From Plazaster borealis (Eukaryota > Echinodermata > Asteroidea > Forcipulatida > Labidiasteridae), in NCBI GenBank assembly GCA_021014325.1, contig CM037461.1, positions 645,501 to 709,500 on the forward strand: a stretch of DNA of 64,000 nucleotides, in the 5' to 3' direction. The position numbers were made by a program, and so were the translations under genes. Positions within the stretch are counted from its first letter, which is position 1. Every line of letters begins with the position of its first letter. The notes beneath the pieces are model-generated. The model searched no databases and was not told where the DNA came from. It was given only the letters and a program-made list of their open reading frames with translations. Of the stretch, positions 1 through 12,440 are shown piece after piece.

Positions 1-1319
1 CTAAATCTAAATCTTTACAAATGCTGAATATCAACAAAGACGGATGCCATCAACTACAACACATGTCCTCAACACAACTAGTCAACAGAGGGCGCTATAA
101 CAACAATTCACAACAGGTTACTACAATATTAACACAAAATAATACAAGCAGTTTTTTGAAGGGACATATTTCAAAAAGTGACTCAATAGTAGACCTATAT
201 ATTCGGTGTTTGGCCTGTGAGCAAACAATTCCAAATAATGTGTCTTAATGTTTGACCCAACCTGTTAAAGGGAGTAAACGAATATTTAATTTGTGACATG
301 GTTCAGGGGTTATTAATGTTTCACTTGGTTGCTGTCTAGTATTGGTTTACCTTGTGAGTAGCACCCCCCTTCAAATTACACAAGCAGCAAAAGGGGAGCT
401 CACGGAAGGCAGTTTCTATTACGCGTATATAACATTGTTTGGTTGACACAATCCCTTTTCTGTTTATTTACAATCTGCCACTAGACTAGGATGACTCATA
501 GCATTGAGCTTTGCTAGCTTGGCAGCGGTGAAACTCAAGGGGATTAGATCTGCACACAACACAATGGACTTATACATTGTACTCAAATGAATAAGCTTCG
601 GCTGGAGCCCAAGCTATCCCACAATACGCCTGACCTGTATAGCGCTCATTGTTAAAGGTGACTTTAAAATGTAAAACTAGAGGGTTTCATTGAGGATGAC
701 ATGTAGTTTCAGCGGAATTGGCCCAAACATTGTTCAGTAATTAATTTTTTTTAAATGCCTTCCGGAGTCTCCCCTTGTCTTCCCGCAAGGTTTACCTGCT
801 GGCGCATAGTGACATAACTTAATTGCCCAAATTGGTTAAGTCACCAGCTACAACATGGTCTGTCATGTATTATAATGCGATAAAGTAAAGTATCAAATTT
901 ATAAATAGCGTGACATGCGACTTTAACACATTACAGGAGGGTGCTGTAATACATGGTGATATCATCACACCTATTTTTCAAAAGCTTTGGCTCAATGATA
1001 ATTTCATAAATCAATACATGTGCATTCTGTATCAAAGTGCATAATGGAAAAACAATTCTACAGAACTTCCACTTAAACAAAAAAGCTCACAGTTTTTGAC
1101 TAAATGCCATTGGGTCGTAATCTTTAAGACGGCACAAAGGTTACATTTTTTGACAAGTGGTTCAGATTATAGGGATTTCGAATGGTCAGCTTTGAATGGT
1201 CAACTTCAAAAGGTGAGCTTTGAATAAAATGTGCTTATACGCCTAAGCTCTTAGAGATTATAGCTATCCAAAGATAAGCACAAACCAAGTTCCTTTACCT
1301 GAGCACGTTAAAACTCAAC
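1..1319. other. No gene recognised
   Basis: AT-rich non-coding sequence with no splice-supported exon or recognisable domain. If the discoidin gene extends to the left, this is probably one of its introns or its upstream flank. Confidence 0.5.
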
Positions 1320-1900
1320 AATTTAAACTTGACCTTTGACCTTTTGAACCAAATTGGGATGCCAACCTACATTCCTCATAGGCAACCTCCTCTCCTACTC
1401 GAGTTACAAGTTTAAATTTCACTTCTTACTGGAATTACGGCCCGGAAATCTATTAGCTATAACTCAACACCGTGATTGACCATTTCACTCCAAAACAAAC
1501 CCAACCTTGTTTTTTGTCCAAGGGCAACCCCATCCAAGTTCCAAGTCCGAATGTCACATCTGGTTAGAGCTACGTTCCGGAAACAATAAGCTCACAACCT
1601 CAACCTTGACCTTTGCACATCAAAAAATCCCAACTTAGGTTTTCCCAAGGGCATCCCCCACCAAGGTTATAGGTGTCATTTCTAACTGGAATTACAGTGA
1701 GGAAAACATTTAGCTACGATTAAGCTGTTTAGCTTTAACCTTGATTTTTGACGTTTTCTCACCACAGCAACCTCAACCTTAATTTTCCCGAGGGCAAGTC
1801 CATATAAGTTCCAATTCCAACTGCTCTTCTAACCGGAGGTGCGGTCCGGAACCATTTAGTTATAAGTCACTGCCATTACTTTGACCTTTGACCTTTTCAC
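1320..1900. repeat. Degenerate tandem repeat, about 135-bp unit
   Basis: A phrase of the type TTGACCTTTGACCTTTT recurs near 1327, 1465, 1598, 1730 and 1870. Each is followed by related text (a CCAAGGGCA stretch, then an ACTGGAATTACGG stretch). The spacing of 132-140 bp suggests about four diverged units of an old satellite-like array in non-coding DNA. Confidence 0.6.
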
Positions 1901-2309
1901 TTGTATAGCTGAAATGTTTTGATGGACTAGAATTTGTTTTACAAAACCATGTTTAATCATAGTGGAAATGTTATGTTCTTTATTGAATTTTATTGAACAG
2001 GAATAAATAATTTAACATTATTGTATTATTTTGATATTATGTAATCTAGAAAAGTAAAATTTAACTTATTTTGAAATGTTTTGTTTTTTTAACAACCAAA
2101 TTAAACATTTTTGGCCGCGTCTTTGTACACAAACACAGTACACACCAAAATTAATCCAGGCATTTATAGGCTTTAATTGGTACAATATGAATTGTTTCCT
2201 TCAGATGTCAAAATAAGTCACATGCCAAGTCAAAGAGATTTTGGGAAAAGAAAAAATAGTATTAATGATAAAACATATTTAAAGGCCAATGGCTTGTGTT
2301 TGGTTTCAG

Positions 2310-2919
2310 TTGTAAGATATTGTGGACATAAACTTGGAATGGAAGACAGGAGTATTCCTGATGATAAAATCACAGCATCTAGCCATTTTCGATCAGATGA
2401 TTCCTCGAATCCGCCAAGTGCTGCACGACTGAACCTAAACCGTTACTGGGCTCCAGCACATCCACTTGATGATGTATGGCTTCAGGTAGATATGGGTACC
2501 CAGCCTATGCAGATTGAGGGCGTTATTACACAGGGAAGTTCAGACAGTGCTCACTATGTAACACATTACCAGGTACAGTACAGCATCGATGGTGCATTCT
2601 GGCTGAATGTGAGCGCCCCTACTTCAGAGGTAAGTGTATTCTGCAAAGAGACCCACCATGCCATGCGTTTATTCCTTACAAACAAAGACACTCCAATGAA
2701 GCTGTACAATCATTATTCAAGATCTAAGCATTGATTATTCATCTATTTCTTATCATGTACACCTCTGATTTCATTGACAGACATTTCATGGCAACACTGA
2801 TGGAAACACCCCAGTTACCAACATATTCAAGCAGCCAGTTCAAGCACGGTACATCCGCATCAAACCAACAACCTGGTACAGTCACCCAGTCCTACGCATT
2901 GAGCTCCTTGGCTGCAGAG
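2310..2919 (+). CDS. Discoidin (F5/8 type C) domain 1, two exons
   Basis: Exons 2310-2629 and 2781-2919 are joined by a GT/AG intron. Exon 1 opens in phase 1 after TTTCAG, the internal intron is phase 0, and the exit is phase 1 before GTAAGT. Together they encode one complete discoidin domain: CGHKLGMEDRSIPDDKITAS at the start, WLQVDMG and GVITQG in the core, then FHGNTDGN, ARYIRI and LRIELLGC at the end. The first and last cysteines form the usual disulphide in this family. Such domains bind carbohydrate, collagen or phospholipid outside the cell. The phase 1-1 borders make it a shuffling module, and three more copies follow. The 5' end, signal peptide and start codon are not in the window. 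Confidence 0.88.
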
Positions 2920-4516
2920 GTAAGTGATATGACTCATGTGTCTACTGCTAACCACTCACTTTGTTCTGATATGATAGGTACTTGATATGTATATGTACCT
3001 TCCTTTTCTCAGAGTCATCCTGTTGTTTACTGAACTCTCTTCACTAGTTATTTTATCCTTCCCCCTTTTGTTGGTTGCATTATCCTGATGCAGCTTGCCC
3101 TATAATCTTATCCTTTCATGCTTCCCGCGTTCCAATACCTAGAATGCAGTTACCACCTTTATGGTCCAGTAATTCACCCTTTGACACTGACCATCATTTG
3201 TTCCCACTACTTTACTCTAATTGTTTTTTAGCCACCCCATTGTTTGTAGGTTAATAACTTTAATTGGCTAAAAAAAAAAAAAAAAAAAAAAAATCCGTTT
3301 TTTGTATGGATACCTTCCAAAAATCCAATGCTCTTTTTTTTGCTATAAATGGATATGTTTGCGTTTATGCTTGTGTATGCCTCTGACTAAGGTCCGGTTT
3401 GGATCGAAAGCCAAGGCCATCTCCCCATTAGTTGTATACTATATATAAAACCCTAGCTCCGTAACTAGGGTAACATTTTAGGGGGCACGAGGGGTTGCAC
3501 CATTTCTTTGTAGGGGGCACTTCTGGCCTAATTTCGGTTTTGTCTTTTTTCTTAAAAAACACATTTTCAGCGCCTTTCAACAATATTTCTTCTCTTAAGA
3601 TAATCTGGCGTTAGTGTAAAAACAAATACATTATCTGCGTGTAAATTGAAAACAAGTTTTAAAAAGATCGATATTATCAAATTAAATTTTCTCGAAATGT
3701 TCAATCTCAAAAGTCACATTTCAAGTGCCCCTCCACCCCTTAGGCCATTGTACAATTAAATGGACCCCATCGTAACCCAAATTGATAACAATAAAGGTAT
3801 TTATATTGCGCTTTTCCAAAATTGACCAAGCTTGTTACATAATTACAAAATAAAAATGCCAATAATAAAAACAGCGAACGAACTAAGCATTGGTAAAACA
3901 TTGTTCCCTACAACACTACAATTATATTGAGGAATCCAAAAGTAGAACAAAAATGAGAATGCCAATATTGCTGTGACTGGGTAAAGAGATGTAACCAACG
4001 ATTGAAACAAATCAATTGTTTGAAAATGAGCCCTTTTAACATGTAGTCCCGTTGTGTCTGGAACAAATCAGAACCAAACCCTTGGCTTGCCAACCTCAAG
4101 TATCATAAACCATGAGAAGCTAACATCCATTTAGAGAAATTTCTCCTGTGTGTATTTCACAGCACTTGCGGCAGAACCAACCCTTGTGTTAAAGTGTCAC
4201 TAGAGCGATTTTTTTGAGGTTCCCTTTTCCAATAAAACTGTAGAATGATACTTCATTATGTCACATAAAAAAAATTAAAAAAATTGGTCATTTTGGTCAT
4301 GCCTAAACAACGATTTTTACAGCCCCATTTTTTGCACTCGCGAAAAGAGCCCCTGTGCCTCCCCATTCCGCGCCCAACTGCGTGACGTCACCGGGTGGAT
4401 CGGTCTTTTTGTTGACACGGACTAACAGCGTCCCACACTGCGTGAACGAGCAATTATTTTCCCTGCGGTCAAGCTTGTTTCGCGAATTCTCGCCCAAATT
4501 TCACCATTGCTGAAAG
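2920..4516. other. Intron with A24 tract; no exon seen
   Basis: Long intron between discoidin domains 1 and 2. It has an uninterrupted A run at 3270-3293, which may be a retroposon tail, and a small hairpin ending in GGATCGAAAG near 3385-3412. No coding exon is recognised. Confidence 0.5.
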
Positions 4517-6339
4517 GAAGATTACAGTGTAACCGAGGAAGTCGTTCATGGTGACAGTGGCGACAGTGGCAGTAATTCTGCTAGTGATTCCAGCAGTTTC
4601 AGTTCGCCAGATGACGAAGTCGAAGACCAGGATGAGGAAATCCGTGGTGCAGAACCCTACCGGTTCGAGCCACTCGCTCCGGTAGGCCAAGGGTGGAGAT
4701 GAAGACGAAGTCGACCCTGAACAGGACACAATCGGCTTTTAACACCGACATGGTGAGTTGTTTATCAAGATAAAAGGGGATCATAATACACCTGTACATG
4801 CCTGGTCTATATTTATACGTGAAATATTTCTCATTGCCCGGTACGGTGAATATGAAGTTCGCCGATTGACTACGACTATTTTGTACAATAATAGTGTACA
4901 TGTACATGTACACACATTATTGCCATGCATATTTCCAAAACAGGGACTACAGTGCGTGTACAATTTACTCGTACATGTACATGTACGTAGATAGTCGTGT
5001 ACAGAGAGAACATGTACAATAAGTCTAGTTGTAAATTGTGTATGGTTCATGTTTGTGTAATTCCTTTACCTATTAAAAAAAATTAAAGTTTTGAAATAAA
5101 AGAGATGGAGAAAATATGTTTTGAGTTGGGTTGGATGTGGTGGACCTAGAGTGATGTCTAATAAATTGTCAGGCTTCATTCAAAAATCAAACATGGTACT
5201 AATGTCATTAATCCAGGTTGGTATTTCAATCCCGGATTGTGCGAAAAAAACTTGTCTATCCTGAATTACCTTTAATCTCACCCAGCATTCTTATCCAGTT
5301 CGATATTTAAATTCAGTGCACGCTACCCCATGGTAAGTTCAACAATAACAGTAATTTTGGATAAATGTTGTGACACACTCATACACCCCAACAAAATCAT
5401 AAAAGGGAACCCCCCCCAAAGAAAAAATAAATAAAAATAATAATAAATCAAATAATAATAACATAAAAAAAAGAAGAAAAAAAAACTAGACTGAAAGACA
5501 ATGTTAAATTAATTGTTTCCGCTCCACCCCCAATTATTTTCAGGTGTAGTTGTGGACATTGCGTCATGCAACCTGTCATATCAAACTGCATTTGCTGTAA
5601 AGAGGTTGATGCAGTTAGCACAAAAATGACAGATTTGGGGATCGACCTGGATCTTCCGGACCAATGTTTTAGCCAGCATGAATGGTGTGAAGCGTCCAGC
5701 AGTTCTCCAGACAGCACATTTGCAGTTCCAAGCTCAATATGGGAGAAGGGGTGTACAGGGAACGGTTGACCAGTAAGTAGTGTTTCAAGACAAAAGTGAA
5801 TATATATTTAAAACTTTGAACTGTTTAATATTACCCATATTGTACATTGAAATAAAGTTCAACAAAAGACATTGTTTTAATGTCATTCAACCTGCACATA
5901 TATAAAGTACAATCATGAACACAGCACATTAAATAGAACATAGAATCAGATCAGAAAAACCCATTACACAACTGAACTCGACAGAAACTTACAACTTTCC
6001 TTCCATTTTAGAATTATATTGTTTGTATTTGGTCAACAAGATTACATGTAACAGTACAAGGCAGATCTGTTATAATAAACGGCTATACTTTATACTGTAT
6101 GAACTAGTAAATTCACAAGTTTCCTCACTTAGTACTTATTTGTTCCATTTACTAATTTCTCATTTATCTCCAGGAAATATCAACATGTGGCTTATCGTCA
6201 AGTCGTAAGATGGTGTTTGGGATATTTGGAAAGATTCAACCGGGTTCAACTCCCATCCTGTGTAATGAATACTATCCGATGGACATACCCAAACCCAGAT
6301 GGTACATACAAAGGCTTCAGCTATCCCGAACTGGATTAA
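4517..6339 (+). pseudogene. P2X7 C-terminal (ballast) domain-like gene, frame-damaged
   Basis: Three pieces on the + strand resemble the cysteine-rich C-terminal domain of P2X7 receptors, which also occurs alone in many invertebrate proteins. About 4517-4700 gives an acidic Ser/Asp-rich leader ending IRGAEPYRFEPLAP. Exon 5544-5772 (after TTTTCAG, before GTAAGT) gives CSCGHCVMQ and CICCKEVD, then in another frame VLQTAHLQFQAQYG. Terminal exon 6174-6339 gives KYQHVAYRQVVRWCLGYLER and LPSCVMNTIR, then stop TAA. The 5772/6174 junction splices in phase. The frame is broken once after GQGWR in the first piece, where the acidic run DEDEVDPEQ continues in another frame, and once near 5685 in the second exon. 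It is therefore a recent pseudogene or contains sequencing errors. No channel segments are present, so it is not a P2X receptor. It sits inside an intron of the discoidin gene. Confidence 0.66.
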
Positions 6340-8079
6340 CATTCTTTTTGTGTCTGCACTTTTCATGTACAATATATTTTTGATGTTTAATTTCACTTTA
6401 GACATGGACATGCTGATTTGAAGAAAAAAGTAAAGGAACTGCCAAGCTAACAGAAAATTGCAAGAAGGCAGTGTTTTCACATTTTTATGGCACTATAAAG
6501 GAAGAGATGTTGCATGCCTTTATTGACAATCAAACTTGTAAAAGTGAAACTCCACAGTACACATGCTGCCTATTAAGGAAATAACAATACATGTACATTG
6601 ACAACAAACATGATGAAGAATTTGTGATAAATTTATTTATCATAATAGTTGTGTGTAAGTAAACACAGGAAATTGTTGGGCTGTTTTTATTGCTTTGTTA
6701 AGAATTATTCCCTGTGTAACATTTTCTAAACTTTCATTATTCATCATGAAACAGACTGTGGTGCATTGTGATCATATCATAATCGTTAGTCGTTACACCC
6801 TACTTGGTATGGAATTTAATCAAACAGCATGTTATTTACAGAGGTAGCAATTAACTTGAATTTGTGGTAGCCCACAGGGCTAGTCATGTCCACATTTTGT
6901 AATTACATGTGTCCTGCACAAAAAGTGTTTTATTTTCAAGATTTACATATTTAAATTATTGAAATACACCACAGAATTTGTTACTTATGAATTTCAAAAG
7001 AAAACTTGACTATAGCAGGACTTCAAAAACAACAAATCAGTAGACCGAGAAACAAAGTTGTTGAGCATTATCATGTCCTTCCTGAGATACTGAATTTTTT
7101 GGCATTATTATAATGCATTTTATTCACTAGCCCATTGGCCAACCAAATGCCCATCAGCTGCTGGCTATGCTCATAAAACCATTAGCCTATGGCTAGAAGT
7201 ATATTGTCACTTTTGACCCATGTGTTTTGAGTTTTTTAATAAAAATGTCCACTTGAAAGTAATTTACACCTCTCATTCATGTACATCTCTGCTACTACCT
7301 TTTTGTATCTTGGCGTAGTGTTGACACTTTCATGATATTTTTTGCAACTTTTTTAATCTACAAATGACAATTTACATCTGTACATGATGTACATTTATAC
7401 ACTACTTCCCTAATAATGTCACACTTCTTATACTTATACTGTACACTGAACTTTATCATACTTTTGATCTTTTAGAAAATCTTGCTAATAGCAAACGGTA
7501 GGCCTACTATAGAACGTTTGGATAATGCAGTAAATTTTATAGCTTAAAAGCTGTAAAAACTGTTGTAATTTTGGTTTAATTAGTATGTGATTTTGTATTT
7601 GCACACTTTTTTCAACTTTCTGTTACAATATCAACTTCTGATAAATTGAAAGATTAAAATAAACATTTATTCTATGTCACAGAATATATTTGCTTCATAA
7701 TTTACATTCCTTTGGCTTGTTAATTTTAGCCTTCTGTAAAACACTGAACTTTCTAGATACCGTATTAGTTGAGACACATTTTTCTTTATCCTAAATTCGG
7801 ATTCGATTATGCTCAGTTCAAGATTCTATGCAGCCATTTTTTTAAGGCATGCAGCCAGGCAGCAAACCACAATTTTCAGTGAACAGGAAGTTTGAGATAT
7901 ATACAGTGTTTATTTGGGTTGCCAGGAGAATCTACAATTTTCATGATGGTGAAAATAAAGTTTGTGAAGTTTAATGCTGGTTTCCCTCCATTTTAAATGA
8001 ATTAACCCTACTCACACTTATATGTGTATGAAAAAGGAAATTGTTATACTGCATGTTTATCATCAGTTTTATTTTCTCT
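6340..8079. other. AT-rich intron, nothing recognised
   Basis: Continuation of the same discoidin-gene intron after the P2X7-like stop. No domain, SINE head or clear inverted repeat was found. It contains the probable 3' untranslated sequence of the P2X7-like gene. Confidence 0.45.
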
Positions 8080-8505
8080 TCAAATGTCAGTCTTCTTTTT
8101 CTTCTTGTGTGTCTTATCGCTCGACACCGTTCCTGCTGAACTCTGACCGTCACCCTCTATTGTGCTGGACTCTCCAATCTGTATCCCATGTTTCTTGTTT
8201 CTCTTTCGACTCAACACCGTTCCTGTTGAACTCTGACCATGACCCTTCATTGTGCTAGACTCCCCAATCTGTGTCTTCCCATGTTTCTTGTGTCCCTTTC
8301 GGCTAGTCGACGTTTCTGTTGAACTCTGACCGTGACCCTCCATTGTGCTTAACTCCGCAATCAGTGTCTTCCCATGTTTCTTGTGTCCTTTTCAGCTAGT
8401 CGACGTTTCTGTTGAACTCTGACCGTGACCCTCCATTGTGCTTGACTCCCCAATCAGTGTCTTCCCATGTTTCTTGTGTCCCTTTTGGCTAGTCGACGTT
8501 TCATG
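8080..8505. repeat. Tandem repeat, about 90-bp unit, coding-like on minus strand
   Basis: About four and a half copies of a roughly 84-96 bp unit; the phrase TTGAACTCTGACCGTGACC recurs near 8130, 8221, 8314 and 8410. The minus strand reads as a low-complexity peptide with the motifs HGQSST, SRKGHKKHG and QIGESST. The frame is broken by a TGA near 8390. If the upstream minus-strand exons are real, their stop at 8510-8512 puts this array in the 3' untranslated region. Confidence 0.6.
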
Positions 8506-8509
8506 TACC

Positions 8510-9590
8510 TCATCCGACAAATGAGCTGGCGTACTCGGTGTAGCAGACGTGAGGGTCCAGTCGTTTCAGGTGTTCCTTCAGCATCTAGCAAAAGCAGAAT
8601 AATGCAATCCATTGAGAACAAATTTAAAATTCACCCTTAAACTTCATAACTTGATTTAAATTTATGTTTTTCTTTTTTCTTTTCTTTGGGGGATTACTTT
8701 AGAAAGACACTCAACTAATATTTCACTCATTATGACCAATAAATAATTTTATCTTTCATGAGCAAAGAACGTATCTCATTTGTCATAATGAATGAAAAAG
8801 TGGTGTGAGTGAGTGAGTTATTTTTGTTTTATTTGTTATGGACACATGCAGATAGCTTTAAATATTCATCATGTGGTTTTGCTTTTCCTTATCATCCCTG
8901 GCCCCACATTAATTTTCAAGTTCATACTGCAGCTGCAGCTCATTCAGAGACTATTGAGAGCTACAGGTAACAATGACAGGATTATATCAACAATGACGAG
9001 ATGGAAGAAGCTAGCCACTTCTATTTTACAGAGGGATTAGCATAGTAATTGTTTATTGACATAGTGAACACCATGTTTTGCCCGATATCCGGACACCGCT
9101 TTTCCGATCATCATGATTGATCGTTTGATCAAACAATACAGCATAATGCATGACTACCATAAAATATATTTCATAAAAAGGGCCATACAATAATATAACG
9201 TGTCAAAGCCGCATTTTTTCAAAAACGGGAAAGAACTTCGGCGGCTCGTCCGACCCGATCATCTGCGCGGGGAGTCCCCACTCTCCCCATACTGAATTTT
9301 AGTTTTACCTCCCCGGTTTCACCAAACACTCCCCGACTTACCTGTGTTTGCTCCTTTTTTCCCCTCCGTTTGGCTCTTTCACTTTCCGGCTTTTCATCTT
9401 GCTTTCCTGCAGACCACGTTGTGGCAGTATTAGGGGCCTTCAGTGTGGGAACTGCACACTTTTTCAGGGCAGTTTTACGGGCGAATCCAAACTCTTGCTT
9501 GGCTTCGCCAATGACTGTTTCCATGCAGTCATCAGTGAAGCGTTGAATGAAGTTAGATCGCGTTGATTTACAAAACGCACCCTCTCCTTC
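8510..9590 (-). CDS. Unrecognised small minus-strand gene, two exons
   Basis: Exon 9590-9342 is an open 83-codon block between an acceptor (CTAATTTAG) and a strong donor (CACAG then GTAAGTC), phase 0 at both ends. It reads FIQRFTDDCMETVIGEAKQE, then GFARKTALKKCAVPTLK, and ends in a Lys/Arg/Glu-rich tail. Exon 8584-8510 follows the acceptor TTTTGCTAG in matching phase and reads MLKEHLKRLDPHVCYTEYAS then SFVG and stop. The match of splice sites and phases supports a real gene. I do not recognise the family, and the first exon is not identified. It lies inside the discoidin-gene intron on the opposite strand. Confidence 0.35.
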
Positions 9591-10313
9591 CTAAATTAGC
9601 TGAGTCTCCCAGCAATTTTAGGAAGCTAAGTACCGGATTTTTTTGGTGTTCCTTGTGCAGCCTCCAACAACACACGTTTTTGGCATTTTGAGAGACCTTC
9701 AACCATCAGGACGTCACTGACGTGAGCTTAACGGCAGGCCTCTTGCATCCGTCCATGCTCGCACACTGCTGTAGTCAGTGATTGCGCAATAACATAAGCA
9801 ACCTAATCCACCTTGTGACGTCATGAATTTTCGAACCAATCAAACGCCCTCAACGGCCAAATGCTCGAAAGTTTCGCCAATCCCCAATAATGACCAACTT
9901 TTTTGATGTGATGTTACTCAAAACCTACGAATCCAAATAACTCGAGTAACTCATAAAACAGTAGTCTGATATAATATCTGCAAGGAGTATAATTGTTTCT
10001 GCTTTCCAAATTCTCACTGTAGTGACACTTTAACAAACTTCAGGCCACAGAGACAGTTAGCCAAAGCAGTGTATTCTAAACTGTCCGTGAGCATGACAAT
10101 TTTGTGTTTCTTACTCGGGAACAAAAAATCACCGAGGATCGCCTCGAGACTCGTAGTTTTAACTATAGCAGTCGAAGCAGTCAATATGTGTATACTGCGT
10201 CATGAAAATTCACTCCATATAAATTACGCAACATACTTTATTGACAAGACCATTAAGATAACATATAAGATTTTTTATTCTAAATGGGCAGCATAAATAA
10301 ATTGTCTATTCAG
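9591..10313. other. Intergenic/intron; half of a fold-back repeat
   Basis: No coding exon seen. At about 10146-10180 the text CTCGTAGTTTTAACTATAGC followed by AGTCGAAGCAGTCAAT matches one arm of the fold-back element at 16079-16240, so this is a fragment of that family. Confidence 0.45.
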
Positions 10314-11287
10314 TTGATGCAGTTTGTGGTCAGAGTCTTGGAATGGAAGATGGTAGCATCCCTGATGAAAGAATCACAACATCGTCTACTGATAAAGTTA
10401 ACTGCCACAAGAACCCTCTTGGACGGCTAGACGTGGAAGGTGGCTGGTGTCCCCCATGGAACGAGATAGACGCTGCATGGTTCCAAATGGACTTACAAGC
10501 ACCAGCATTGATTCAAGGTGTTATAACACAGGGCAACAACAAACGACGGTACTGGGTGACACAGTTTCTGGTGTCATACAGTGAAAGTGAACAAGAATGG
10601 CGATACATAGGAGGGACATTAGTAGACAATGCACAGGTATGACTGAATTTAGCCTATGTGAAAGACTCTGCTAGGGTCGAAGCGTGTATAAGGCCATGCA
10701 TGTTGTATGCATTATAGGTCAATTTAGTTGGTAAGCAAATTTCAAAACAGCTAAATTTGTGCAATCATACATAGTTAAAAGAAAAATATAATTCAGATAA
10801 ATAATTTGAAATATCGTAATAATTAAAAATGGAAGAAGGAGTGCTTTTTAGGGAGTGAATTGTTTATTCACTTAATGAACCAAATTACATAGTTACCCTT
10901 TCTTCTAAATAAAAAAGGGTGAATTCAATATTGCATTTTTTTCTATATTGCATTTTACAAGAAGGAAGTCAGTTAAAACAATAGGATATCGGAACAAAAT
11001 AAACATTTACAAATGTTGTACCCTTACCCTACATAGCCCTTTTACCCAAAAGCACTTTGCCAAACATTTATTATGACCTCTGTGTACTTTCTAGCGCGAA
11101 GATGATCTAGTTGTTAGTGAGCATCACAAATATTTTCCTTTACAGAGTTTTTCTGCAAATAGCGATTACGAAACCAGAGTAACCAACATGTTTAATGAGG
11201 AAATCAGAGCACGCTACATCCGCATCACACCTACTGGGTACGAATGGCAACGTCCTGGACTGCGTATTGAACTCATTGGATGCAATG
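10314..11287 (+). CDS. Discoidin (F5/8 type C) domain 2, two exons
   Basis: Exon 10314-10636 (acceptor CTATTCAG, phase 1; donor CACAG then GTATGA, phase 0) and exon 11146-11287 (acceptor CCTTTACAG; donor GTAAGT, phase 1) together encode a whole domain. Landmarks are VCGQSLGMEDGSIPDERI, GGWCPPW, AWFQMDLQ, GVITQGNN, then FSANSDYETRVTNMF, ARYIRITP and LRIELIGC. The usual N- and C-terminal cysteines are present, plus an extra Cys pair (VNC and GWC). The phases match domain 1, so the product is a tandem array. An intron of about 7.4 kb separates it from domain 1. Confidence 0.88.
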
Positions 11288-11315
11288 GTAAGTTCAAACA
11301 ATCCCTATTTTTGCT

Positions 11316-11720
11316 TAAAGGGATTGTATACGTTTGGTAACTGAAACCCACCGTTTGTTTCAATCCATTATAGTTGTAGACATTTACCATAAAAATTAAC
11401 TTGGGAGGAACAATTCATTTCAAAAGGTATAAGCGTTTTTGAGATATTGCCGAAAATTTGGAGCGGTTATGTCCACGCAGGAAGGATCATCTTCAATTGG
11501 AATACACAATCTGAGATACGTTTCTGACAGAAACGCTTCTCAGATTCAATGTTTTTGTTTGGATACAAACTGATATCTTTTTCCTTAATCACATTACTTC
11601 AAAGTGAAATGTTTCTCAAAATGCTTTATACTATCAGAAGCTGTTGTTCTTCTTACCAAGTAAGTTGTTATTACCATAAATTTTATAAGTAATTACTAAC
11701 AGTATACAGACCCTTTAAAA
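11316..11720. mobile_element. MITE with TTAA-type ends (family 1)
   Basis: The element starts TTAAAGGGATTGTATACGTT and ends with the imperfect inverse (GTATACAGACCCTTTAAA). The interior carries phrases shared with 16452-16853, 22158-22390 and the copies near 30930, 33770 and 44840 (GCGTTTTTGAGATATTGCC, GAATACACAATCTGAGA, CTTCTTACCAAGTAAG). TTAA at both ends suggests a piggyBac- or Kolobok-type non-autonomous element. Confidence 0.6.
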
Positions 11721-11934
11721 CTAAAACATTGAAAATAACTGTTTATTTGAAATTTTTCAATTTAAGAGAGCATGCGAGCATTCAATTCTTTCCTATCTGG
11801 TTTAAAAAAAAAAATTTTTTTACATCTAGCAGAGAACATATTTTACTACATGACAACTTAAAACCCTCGGGAAAAAGAGCTGGTTACAGTATGTAGTGCG
11901 TTTTTGCAATGTGTTGCCTTTTTCCATAAATCTG

Positions 11935-12115
11935 CCCAGGAAAAAAATCAGTCTTTGGGCTCACCTATACCCTCAGTCCCCAAGGCCCCCATATCATTAT
12001 TTAGACTGCTTTGGGTGCCCTATACCCTCAGTCCGCATAGGCCCCCTCACCCCCTTTCAGATCAGCTTTGGGTCTTCGATACCCTCAGTCCCCTAGGCCC
12101 CACACCCTCACTATC
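11935..12115. repeat. Short minisatellite, three units of about 60 bp
   Basis: The phrase TATACCCTCAGTCC followed by AAGGCCCCC or close variants occurs three times (near 11967, 12021 and 12078), giving a C-rich tract. It has incidental open frames on the + strand, which I do not take as coding. Confidence 0.55.
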
Positions 12116-12179
12116 ACCTGTGCTTTTTCCTACTGACACAGTTCAGTGACCACACACTCCCCACACACTAGACCAAGGC

Positions 12180-12440
12180 TCCGGAGCAGGATCCATTTTT
12201 ACCATGCATCACCGAGCTCCATTTCCCGCCTCTATTTCCCGTCTTCGTGCATCACCAAGCTAATCCGCATCCACAGTACTTAAGCAGCATGCGGCATCAG
12301 AGTCCAGCTTTCTCCAGAAGACGATCAGAGCATAGTGATCGAAACGTCGAGTTGAAAACCAACGGTTCTTTTCAGAACCACCCCAACTCATTTAGAGATA
12401 TAACATGGTGTTACCGCAAACCTTTTTAATATTATATATT
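12180..12440 (+). repeat. Interspersed repeat with GAAGACGATC…GATCGAAACGTC motif
   Basis: Contains CAGAAGACGATC, a short loop, then GATCGAAACGTCGAG, followed by GGTTCTTTTCAGAACCA and ending near ACATGGTGTTACCGCAAACC. The same elements occur inverted at 14045-14170 and, for the 3' end, near 14740-14810. The stem followed by GAAAC recalls hammerhead-type ends of some retroelements, but the conserved CTGANGA box is imperfect. Confidence 0.45.

Noticed and set aside
4303..5050. Several overlapping minus-strand open frames
   Set aside because: Shadows of the acidic P2X7-like exon and of a GTACATGT-rich palindromic tract.
8080..8505. CRISPR-like array
   Set aside because: Units are contiguous with no unique spacers, and the DNA is eukaryotic.
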